From contig JAUPFP010000031.1 of assembly GCA_036925085.1 (NCBI GenBank), positions 2,552,229 to 2,616,228 on the forward strand: 64,000 bases of DNA, given 5' to 3'. The stretch is from Brachycybe producta (lineage: Eukaryota > Arthropoda > Diplopoda > Playtdesmida > Andrognathidae). Below the pieces are notes generated by a model. It saw only the letters and a list, made by a program, of their open reading frames with translations, ran no database searches and was not told the origin of the DNA. The position numbers and the translations under genes are program-made. Position 1 is the stretch's first letter. Every line of letters begins with the position of its first letter. Positions 35,106-44,351 of this stretch are shown here, in pieces.

Positions 35106-35324
35106 CCACTAGCGTTAACCCATTATTATTATTAGCAGAGCGCATGCGTATTGCCATCTTATCGTTTTATATAGGTTTTCCTATAGTGAACGTCTCATCG
35201 GCAGTTTCCATTGGTTTTCAATAGATGGCGCTGCTAACGCAAATCTGCAATCACTTTTCTATATAAAACGATAAGATGGCAATACGCATGCGCTCTGCTA
35301 ATACTAATGGGCTAACGCTAGTGG
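35106..35324. mobile_element. 219-bp palindromic element carrying GCGCATGCGT in both arms
   Basis: Arms 35106-35174 and 35259-35324, CCACTAGCGTTAACCCATTA ... and its inverse, near-perfect over about 66 bp. AGCAGAGCGCATGCGTATTG lies in each arm. Centre includes CAATAGATGGCGCTG. Confidence 0.88.
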
Positions 35325-35344
35325 TTATTTTGTGTGTTTTAAGC

Positions 35345-35930
35345 CTCTTATCACAACTAGCAACTTTGATGAAACTTTGATGCAATAAAACTTGCAATTG
35401 TGACATGGCAACTTTCTTGTTTAATAGTGTGATATGACATGCAACTTTCGATAAAACTTTCTTTTCAACTTTGTGTTGAGACTCAATTGCGCATTGAGTT
35501 GCCCACATGTTCAACTTCTGAGAAACTTTTGATGAAACTTTGTTGCAATAAAACTTGCAATGTGACATGGCAACTTTCTTGTTTAATAGTGTGGATATGT
35601 CATGCAACTTTTGATAAAACTTTCTTTTCAACTAGTATTGAGACTTAGTCATTGAGTTGCACATATGTTCAATATGTTCCAATCAGGCTGTATGCCGGGA
35701 AAAGACATCAGAACTTTGAATGAATTTCTGGTTTCATGACTTCCGGGTTTATGAACTTTGTTCCTGTTAGCTGATCTTAATGGATTCTTCCACAATGGAA
35801 CTGAGGTTTTAAAACTAGTTTTATGTGTGATATATAGAAGTTTATTACAAAAGTTCTAGTTGCAAGTGACATCACAAGTTGCATTGCAAGTTGAATTGCA
35901 TCACAAGTTGCTAGTGTGATAAGGGCTTTA
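35345..35930. repeat. CAACTTT/GTTGCA direct repeats
   Basis: AAACTTTGATGCAATAAAAC (35372) recurs with variants at about 35538. GACATGGCAACTTTCTTG is at about 35402 and 35572. A GCAAGTTG / CAAGTTGC-rich tail runs to 35920. Period about 165-170 bp. Confidence 0.7.
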
Positions 35931-36586
35931 TGTTGGAACCAAGATAAATATGCAGAGGTAAATCAACTAAGTTTTTCCTATAGCAGCGTTTGGTGACAAA
36001 ACTGAGTGTGGCCAATAGAGGGCGCAAACTGTATTTAGTGTTTCAGTTACAATACGACTACAGGGCGTACGAGATTCACCAATAATGTCGTTCCCCTTTA
36101 AAATAAGCTTGCTATACAGTAAGAGATTTACCATCCTGTGTCGTTCTTCTCCTAGGCAAAAGAGGGCTTCCTTCTTCTAGCTTCAAAAAGCAGACGATTC
36201 TTCACTCATTTTCATCGTTTTCTTTTCCAATATGGGAGTTGCTTTAATTTTATACATTTATCTTAGATAAATTTGGTTATATTTTTGTCCTAGTTTTCAA
36301 TAAAAAGAAAATGTTATAAAAATTAGAATATTGTGTAAGTCTGTGCTAGGAAGGAAGGTGTTGTTTTCTCATTTCAAATAAAATTACTTCCAAATTAAAG
36401 TAAGAATAATAATGGAAAAAAAATCCAGTTTTACAACCAAAAAAAGGTGGACATTTTTTTTTGTACCAACGAGTTTCTTGTTTATTTTAATTTAACATTC
36501 AAAACTGAAAGAAAAGATTTTTTTAGAAGAAAATGAGAGAGGCACAAGTTTGGTTATTTATTGTTGTGAAATCTAGGTTTGTTTTC

Positions 36587-36633
<47 letters not shown>

Positions 36634-36774
36634 TATAAAAGTAGAAGAAAAAAAGGAGGAAGAGAAAGAACAGGGTTTTTCTCTCTCCATTTTTCGAATT
36701 GATGTTAAATTTGGGGTGGAGTTGGCACAAGTTGGCTTTTTGAGTCACTTTTCATAATTCATAATGTAAACAGT
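35931..36774. other. Unassigned AT-rich sequence with (ATT)n
   Basis: CAATAGAGGGCGC at about 36014 and (ATT)n at 36589-36632. Nothing gene-like. Confidence 0.4.
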
Positions 36775-37620
36775 TATAAGTTATAACATTAATAGGGGAT
36801 GGTTTACACATACTAAAAAAAGTGGCAAAAAATGGACCGTTTTCTCTATTTTCTGCTTTGCTGTGCGTTCAAATGTTTTTTACGCAAATTAAGACAGAAA
36901 ACACTACATGGTCGGTTATAACTTATAGTCTTAAAAGTATTGTTAGAGATGGTTTACAAATACTAAAAAAAGTGGCAAAAAATGGACCGTTTTCTCTATT
37001 TTCTGCTTTGCTGTGCGTTCAAATGTTTTTTACGCACATTAAGACAGAAAACATTTCATGGACAGTTATAACTTATAGTCTTAAAAGTATTGTTAGAGAT
37101 GGTTTACACATACTAAAAAAAGTAGCAGAAAATAGACCGTTTTCTCTATATTTTCTGCTTTGCTGTGCGTTCAAAGGTTTTTTTACGCATATTAAGACAG
37201 AAAACACTACATGGTCGGTTATAAGTTACAGTCTTAAAGTATTGTTAGAGATGGTTTACACATAGGACCTACTAAAAAAATAGCAAAAAATGGACCGTTT
37301 TTTCTATATAATCTGCTTTTCTGTGCGTTCAAATGTTTTTTACGCACATTAAGACAGAAAACACTACATGGACAGTTATAACTTATACTCTTAAAGTATT
37401 GTTAGAGATTTTTTACACATACTAAAAAAAAAGTAGCAGAAAATAGACCGTTTTCTCTATATTTTCTGCTTTGCTGTGCGTTCAAAGGGTTTTACGCACA
37501 TTAAGACAGAAAACATTTCATGGACAGTTATAACCTTATAGTCTTAAAAGTATTGTTAGAGATTTTTTACACATACTAAAAAAAAAGTAGCAGAAAATAG
37601 ACCGTTTTCTCTATACTCGC
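36775..37620. repeat. 150-158-bp tandem array, about 5.5 units
   Basis: (T/A)GGACCGT or TAGACCGT ends at about 36840, 36990, 37140, 37298, 37451 and 37605. Each unit holds TTTTCTGCTTTGCTGTGCG, ACGCACATTAAGACAG and AAAGTATTGTTAGAGAT. Units of 150 bp are in frame, giving a spurious 147-residue open frame. Confidence 0.95.
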
Positions 37621-38499
37621 CACCAAGTAGAAAAAATATAGAAACAGCGGCCATTTTATTTTAAATTATTTTGTAAGCGGGGGTTGGCCTGTATTATAGG
37701 AGGCTATGGTGTGACGCAAGTTGAGATAGATGACATCATCATAAAAATGATGATGCAAGGATGACACACACACACAGATGGTTCAGAGGAAAAAGGACAC
37801 ACACAAATGACGCATGACAAAAAATGTCACACACACATTTGGGCGCCATCTTGACAAATGCGATGTCCCAAGTATATCCACACCCTGTATTTTAAAAAGG
37901 ACTAAAGACCTTTTTTTTTTGTTCTTCTTAATTTCATTGAAAAAAAATTAATTACTAAGTTGCGACTAAAAATGTTGGTTTGTTGCTCAAATGAGGAGGA
38001 TTGTGTGAGAGGGGGGGGGGGGTGAGTTTTAAATTTTGAGGGGCGGAAAGAATGGATTTTAAGGGGGCCCTCCCCTCCCCCTCCCCTTTCATTAAAGAAG
38101 AAGAATTTCGTTAAAAAAATCACATAATCCGGGAACCTCTTTAAAAAAGAATCCTCTTAATTTAATATAAACGTTTTTGCAGGTTTTATAATTAGATTTC
38201 TTTTTGTCTCTTTTTCTCTTATGATGATGTTATTATCCAGCTGTGATGAAAATTAGAATTTTTTTTTTAGAAAATTCTACTTTTTTATGTGAGAAAACAC
38301 ACATTACATGAAATAATTTCAGTTTTTCTAGTATTTTCACGGTATTTCTTTTAACCAAGTAACACAATTTACGGTAAAATCTTCTTCTCTGATAAAAATA
38401 ACAAAATTAGTTACATTTATACAGTTTTTAAAGAAAGAAAAAAAAAGACGAATCAGTTTATTAGAAACTAGAAAAGCTACCCCGGTTTTTTTGTTGTTC
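37621..38499. other. Unassigned sequence
   Basis: CACACACACACA about 37764-37775, G tract 38011-38022 and CCCCTCCCC about 38073-38088. No gene. Confidence 0.35.
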
Positions 38500-39065
38500 C
38501 TGTAATTGTGGTTATTTGTGGTGATCTTTTTAACTGCAGTTGGTAGTTAATCACCTTTTATATTAAAAATGTGGTAATTAGTAAACTAGATGAAATTTAA
38601 CCATTGACACAGAACTCTGTGGTTATCTTTTTAACTGAAGTTAGCTTTTTTACTGTGGTTATCTTGTTAGCTGCAGTTATATTTTTAACTGTAGTTATCT
38701 TTTTAACTGTAGTTAGTTATCTTGTTAAATGCAGTTATCTTAACTACAGTTATCTTGATAAATGCAGTTATCATTACTGCAGTTATCTTGATAAATGCAG
38801 TTATCTTTACTGCAATTATCTTAACTGCAGTTATCTTGTTAACCACAGTTGTCTTAGCTACAGTTGACTTGATAACTGCAGTTATGTTTAAACTAGTTAA
38901 TTTTTAGCTGCAGTTATCTTTTAAATGTAATCTTCTTAAATGTAGTTAACTTTTTCTAATAAAATTGGATATTTAGTCAACTATGGTAAAGTTAACCACA
39001 GTTTGTTTCTACAATGAAACTGTCAAACACTGTGGTTATTTTAACTGCAGTTCATTTTCATAAAG
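38500..39065. repeat. AACTGCAGTTATC short-period array
   Basis: About 20 loosely repeated words of 18-25 bp (TTAACTGCAGTTATCTTG). Ends GTTAACCACAGTTTGTTTC, which relates it to 2319-3180. Confidence 0.8.
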
Positions 39066-39197
39066 GAAAACATGTTGAAAGGGGTGGGTTGGGTTGTAAG
39101 GATCTCAGTGATTTTCATTAGTCACAGTTAAAGGGGGGCTCAGCTGGCCAGTTCGGACTCAAATGCGATTTTACGAAACCATAGATATTTTTCAAAC

Positions 39198-39254
<57 letters not shown>

Positions 39255-39913
39255 AAATGATTAATTAAATCTAATTTAGTAAAATGTTGGAAGAGATGTA
39301 TTTTAACAATGCTAAAACTCTAGCCTCCTTTTAGAATTTCAAATTCAACTAAACTCAAAATCTCCACAGGGAATTAATTGAATAGGAAAACTTTGAAATT
39401 GATTTTTGTTCTTGTTTTCAAAACTGAGGATTTTTTTTATTCAGAAAATAAAAAAAAGTAGAAGAAAAAAAAAATCCATTGATGTTGACAAAATCACAAA
39501 AGCTAAAACATTTGTGCTAAAAACACACACAAACAAAACAACAATAACAAAATAACAACAAAAACTTCAATCGGCTTTGATGCATTTTTATCTCTTTTAA
39601 ACCACAAGAAGTGAATGGTAGAATTTTTCCCATAATTCATTTGTCTTCTTCTTCTTCTTCATCTCAATACAACGACAACAACAAAAAAGGGAGACAAAGG
39701 AGTGAATTATGGGAAATAATTAAATTCCTCCTTTTTAAGACGTGTTTTTACTTAATTGACCAACAACAACAAGTTGGCGTCTCTTTATTTGACACAAAAT
39801 TGTGTTTACTTGCTTAAAATGTGGCGAAAAACGTAATGCGCATGCGCGCAGCCACTTTACCCCCTCCTCCTAATAGAGATCATCTAACACAAACACAACT
39901 AATGGGGGAGTCA
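39066..39913. other. Unassigned sequence with a (GA)n microsatellite
   Basis: (GA)n at 39201-39249. GAATTTTTCCCATAATTCA and TGAATTATGGGAAATAATT form an inverted pair at 39620-39726. AATGCGCATGCGCGC at about 39835. Confidence 0.4.
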
Positions 39914-39922
39914 GTTTGATAA

Positions 39923-40354
39923 ACAGGCAATTAGAAAACGGGACGAACAGAAGTTGGCTCCGCCCTTTTTATGATGAAACCAACTTATAATTGGTTGGTT
40001 ATGTAGTGTGACGTCACATGCTCTCCGCCCTTTTCAACGTCGAACCACACAACAAACCAATTAGAAGTTGCCCGTCGTCATAAAAAGGGCGGAGCCAACT
40101 TCTGTATGTCCCGATTTCTAATTGCCTGTGGAGTACGGTCCTTTTTTTACAGGCAATTAGAAAACGGGACATACAGAAGTTGGCTCCGCCCTTTTTATGA
40201 CGAAATCAACTTCTAATTGGTTGGTTATGTAGTCTGACGTCACATGCTCTGCCCTTTTCAACGTCGAACCACACAACAAACCAATTAGAAGTTGCCGGGT
40301 CGTCATAAAAAGGGCGGAGCTAACTTCTGTTCGTCCCGATTTCTAATTGATTGT
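39923..40354. mobile_element. ACAGGC foldback element, dimer (copy j)
   Basis: Hairpins 39923-40129 and 40149-40354 joined by GGAGTACGGTCCTTTTTTT. Flanked by GTTTGATAA (39914-39922) and GTTTGAAAA (40355-40363), 8 of 9 matching. Inner arms share CATACAGAAG / CTTCTGTATG, outer arms share GACGAACAGAAG / CTTCTGTTCGTC. Confidence 0.94.
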
Positions 40355-40424
40355 GTTTGAAAATGGCCCAGTTTTAAGCCTCTCGAACTCTTGGTTGTGT
40401 TCTGTCTTTCAGCAACCAGATTGA

Positions 40425-41290
40425 AGAGAAACTAGAAAGTGTTTTAAAAACTAGAAGGGTAGCTCAATCACTTTAGATGGTATTTTTCATATTAATATCT
40501 TTCAAAATAAACTTTTTAAAGTCAGAAATTAAAAAATACTGTCCGCTTAAAGTTAGATGATTTTCAATCTGATCATAAAAAGTTTATTTTGAAAGATATT
40601 TTCAAACATGATAATACCCTCTGTAAGTGATTGAGCTACCCTTCTAGTTTCTAAAACACTTCCAAGTTTTTTCTTAAGATGGTTTTAACCCCCTTTGATT
40701 TACTTTCAGAAACAAAAAATAAGAAAAACTAGAAAATGTTTTAGAAACTAGAATGGTAGCAAAAAGAGAGATAAGTTGGTATCTTTTAAAATAAGCTTTT
40801 TTTTTATGGCAGTTTGAAAATAACCCATTTTTAATTTTTCTTTATAAAAAGTTTATTTTGAAATATATTATTATCAAACATGATAATTAGAGCTCGGATT
40901 TTGATGCAATATCAACCGGAATGTTTCTCAATTTGTGGCCCCAAAGAGCCAACTGTGAAGTAATCATCATTAGAGCAACTGCAATTACGTTATTTCTAAT
41001 AATAAAAAAAGCTGGGTAGAGAGGCTAGATGTCTGGTTACTATATCAGTTGTCAACTAGAGTTCTAGTCTCTAACTATTTTTTTTTTTAATTAGAAAGAA
41101 CAATTGTTTTTTTTTTATTATCTAAACGAGATTTTCACTTCACAATTGGCACTTGTGGGCCACATATTGAGAAACATTCCTGTTGATATTGCATCAAAAT
41201 CCGAGCCCTAATAATAATACCCTCGTAAATGATTGAGCTACCTTTCTAGTTTCTAAAACACTTTCTAGTTTGTTTTTTCTCAGCTCATTG
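40425..41290. mobile_element. Two ACTAGAAGGGTAG hairpins, the second interrupted
   Basis: First hairpin about 40430-40655. The second begins GAAACTAGAATGGTAGC (40745), is broken at 40888 and resumes at 41211 with AATAATACCCTCGTAAATG and ACCTTTCTAGTTTCTAAAAC. Confidence 0.85.
40888..41210. mobile_element. hAT-like element nested in a hairpin element
   Basis: 323 bp. Ends TAGAGCTCGGATTTTGATGC and GCATCAAAATCCGAGCCCTA; about 50-bp terminal repeats (ATATCAACCGGAATGTTTCT / AGAAACATTCCTGTTGATAT). Flanks ATGATAAT and ATAATAAT, an 8-bp duplication with one mismatch. No transposase. Confidence 0.9.
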
Positions 41291-41778
41291 AAAAACAGAA
41301 ATAATTCAGAAAGTTCGAAAATCAACTGTTTTCATTAAAAAAAAAATCTTAATTGGGTTTAAAGTGTGATGAAAAAGGGGGGGGAGTATTTTTAAAAATA
41401 CAACAAACATGAAACTCTGTGATAGGTTTGTAATTTAAGTTAGTTACTAGAAAAGCAAAAAAAAAGTCATTTCTAGTTTCTATGGGGATCTTTTTCACGG
41501 AAGTCATTAATTTCGAAGAAGAAGAAGAAAAAATTGCTTATGTTGCACTTTTTGTTAATCATTTGCATCTGAATTTAGAAACAAAACTGGAGAACTTAAT
41601 TGCATAACAATACTAAGTTAATTATGCGAATAATAATTTAGATATTTTAGTAAAAAAACAGAGACACCCTTTAACCGTCAAAGTGGAACAATAGCTTATT
41701 CTGCAAATTTACTAGTCAATTTGAGATTTTGTTCAATGTGACGCTTAAGTTAATTAGGAATTTGTTTAGATTGGCGGT
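41291..41778. other. Unassigned AT-rich sequence
   Basis: Includes GTCAAAGTGGAACAATAGC, a word related to 19391-19430. No gene. Confidence 0.35.
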
Positions 41779-42656
41779 AGAACCGGTTCGACAATTACTG
41801 GAATTGATAGAACCGGTTCGACAATTACTGAAATTGATAGAACCGGTTCGCCAATTGCTGGAATTGATAGAACCGGTTCGACAATTACTGGAATTGATAG
41901 AACCGGTTCGCCAATTACTGGAATTGATACGACAATTGCTGGAATTGATTCGCCAATTGCTGGAATTGATAGAACCGGTTCGCCAATTGCTGGAATTGAT
42001 AGAACCGGTTTGCCAATTGCTGGAATTGATAGAACCGGTTCGACAATTACTGGAATTGATAGAACCGGTTCGACAATTAACTGGAATTAATAGAACCGGT
42101 TCGCCAATTGCTGGAATTGATAGAACCGGTTCGACAATTACTGGAATTGATAGAACCGGTTCGACAATTAACTGGAATTGATAGAACCGGTTCGATAATT
42201 ACTGGAATTGATAGAACCGGTTCGACAATTACTGAAATTGATAGAACCGGTTCGACAATTACTGAAATTGATAGAACCGGTTCGACAATTACTGAAATTG
42301 ATAGAACCGGTTCGACAATTACTGAAATTGATAGAACCGGTTCGACAATTACTGGAATTGATAGAACCGGTTCGACAATTACTGGAATTGATAGAACCGG
42401 TTCGACAATTACTGGAATTGATAGAACCGGTTCGACAATTACTGGAATTGATAGAACCGGTTCGACAATTACTGGAATTGATAGAACCGGTTCGCCAGCT
42501 ACTGGAATTGATAGAACCGGTTCGCCAGCTACTGAAATTGATAGAACCGGTTCGCCAGCTACTGGAATTGATAGAACCGGTTCGCCAGCTACTGAAATTG
42601 ACAGAACCGGTTCGCCAGCTACTGGAATTGATAGAACCGGTTCGCCAACCGGTTTG
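41779..42656. repeat. 30-bp minisatellite with an AACCGGTT palindrome in nearly every unit
   Basis: Unit GAATTGATAGAACCGGTTCG followed by RCAATTACTG or CCAGCTACTG. I count about 29 copies of AACCGGTT. Variants are zoned: mixed units on the left, GACAATTACT in the middle, GCCAGCTACT in the last six. The 30-bp period keeps several frames open on both strands; these are not genes. Confidence 0.96.
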
Positions 42657-43222
42657 CACATTGCCTTAAAATGTTTGTCATTTTGCAGATTACCTGATTT
42701 TCTTATTTGATGGTGGGGGGGGGGGGTGATTCTTTTCGAAAGTTTTCTCATTATGAGATTCAGCAAGATTTTGTCATAATTTTACATTTATTTAGTGATC
42801 CGATTTAGATGCAATTTCGATTTCTTATCATATTTTCTCTTCATCTTTGTCGCAATCTCATTTTTCGTGTAATAATAATTGATGCGAAAACTTGAATCGA
42901 TCAAGAAAGTTTCCGTAACAATGGTAACTGAAGAGTCAATTCACTTAAGAGCTAAATAAATGGAGAACATTTTTAAAAGTTACACAAAAACGAGCTTCAA
43001 ACAGCTTTTTTTTTTAAATGTTAATTAAGACTTTAACGTTCAGTTTGACTGACAAGAGGCTAATAAAATTGGATAAAAACTGAACCTGGACAAGAAAAAG
43101 AGATAAACTTAGGAAAGAACTTGGAAACATTTCTAGAACTAAACTGGAAAATAGCTTAATTTTATAAGAGCGCTTCACTTGAACTGAACTGCAAAAAAAA
43201 GCTAAACTCCAGAAACTGAAAT
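42657..43222. other. Unassigned sequence with a poly-G tract
   Basis: G tract 42715-42727. No gene. Confidence 0.35.
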
Positions 43223-43654
43223 ACAGGCAGTTAGAAATAGGAGAGAACTTCAATTGGCTCCGCCCTTGTTATGACGACTGGCAACTTCTAATTGGTTAGT
43301 TATGTAGTTTGACGTCACATGCTCTCCGCCCTTTTCAACGTCGAACTACGCAACAAACCAATTAAAGTTGTCAGTCGTCATAAAAAGGGCGGAGCCAACT
43401 TCTGTTTGTCCCGATTTCTAATTGCCTGTGGAGTACGGTCCTTTTTACACTCAATTAGAAAACGGGACGAACAGAAGTTGGCTCCGCCCTTTTTATGACG
43501 ACCGGCAACTTCTAATTGGTTTGGTTATGTAGTCTGACGTTCAAAAGGGGCGGAGCATGTGACGTCAGACTACATAACCAACCAATTAGAAGTTGCCGGT
43601 CGTCATAACAAGGGCGGAGTCAACTGAAGTTCTGACCAATTTCTAACTGCCTGT
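43223..43654. mobile_element. ACAGGC foldback element, dimer (copy k)
   Basis: Hairpins 43223-43429 and about 43447-43654, spacer GGAGTACGGTCCTTTTT. Left end ACAGGCAGTTAG, right end CTAACTGCCTGT. No clear target duplication. Ends 431 bp before the first visible exon. Confidence 0.92.
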
Positions 43655-43655
43655 A

Positions 43656-43960
43656 GAAAGTGCTGACCGTCCATGGTCGGTTGATGATGTACGGCACCGA
43701 TCATCGACAAGCGGAGCCCAATTCGAGCCACCGTGGGCATTTATGGGTTGCGGGTGGCCCGATTTGAACGACGTTGAACGTGGGTAAAGAGGTTGACTCC
43801 CCAGGGGATTAAACCATTGAAGCATGTATGACTTTTGCGACATAAAAAGTGCCGACGGTCCGTAGTCGGTTTATGTACGGAACCGATGATCGGCAAGCCT
43901 AGCCCAAATCGGGCCACCATGGCCCGATCCGTACAACTTTGTACAAATAGGACTTTTACT
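43656..43960. repeat. CpG-rich direct duplication (about 190-bp spacing) just upstream of the first exon
   Basis: AAGTGCTGACCGTCC ... CGGCACCGATCATCGACAAG at 43656, and AAGTGCCGACGGTCC ... CGGAACCGATGATCGGCAAG at 43847. Both continue into GCCCAA..CG.GCCACC. Not recognised as coding. Confidence 0.65.
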
Positions 43961-44085
43961 CCATACTTGACAATTTACTAGACCATCTTTTGAAATCTTT
44001 TCATTTGAAAAAAGTATCTCTGATTACTGAAGTTTTAATTTTGTTTCTTTTTTTTTTTCCCCCGTTTTTTTCAAAACCCGAAAAG

Positions 44086-44351
44086 GTCTCCAATTGTGCC
44101 ATTCTTGGACCGATGCATCTTCGTATTTACAGTCTCCATCGTCCAGTTCGGGTGCATCCAGTTGGGTTAGCAGTAACCAGTCTCAATCGACCGGAACCCG
44201 TACTCCTTCACCACCAACATACGATTGCCTCAGTGCCAGTGCTCCGGCATCGTTTCCAATCCTCGGAGGATCCTCGACTTCCGCTTTGGGATCGGATGAG
44301 GGAATCGACGTCGATGACTCCAGCGACGAATACGTACCTAGAAAACGAAGG
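44086..44351 (+). CDS. Exon A: Ser-rich linker and basic PRKRR
   Basis: The acceptor is a long pyrimidine tract followed by AAAAG at 44081-44085. The exon begins with two bases of a split codon and then reads [13 protein letters not shown]. It ends in phase 0 at AGG before GTTAGT. It encodes 88 residues rich in Ser, Thr and Pro (for example TRTPSPP), an acidic run [12 protein letters not shown], and PRKRR just before the finger exon. In vertebrate family members the same Ser-rich, then acidic, then PRKRK order precedes the zinc finger. CpG and GC content are clearly higher than in the flanking DNA. The frame stays open into the intron until 44399, but the finger exon joins cleanly at the GTTAGT donor. 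Confidence 0.9.

Noticed and set aside
36822..37265. 147-codon frame with repeated SLFSALLCVQMFFT
   Set aside because: 150-bp tandem array in frame; product of periodicity.
39611..39817. Possible small gene with Ser and Gln runs
   Set aside because: Made of TTC and CAA microsatellites between an inverted TTTCCCATAATTCA pair; no splice or domain evidence.
41729..42766. Several 150-229-codon frames with decapeptide repeats on both strands
   Set aside because: A 30-bp period leaves several frames open; no start context, splice sites or conserved domain.
43656..43960. Upstream exon of the zinc-finger gene
   Set aside because: CpG-rich, but it is a direct duplication with stops in the needed frames and no plausible donor/acceptor pair encoding the family's N-terminal motifs.
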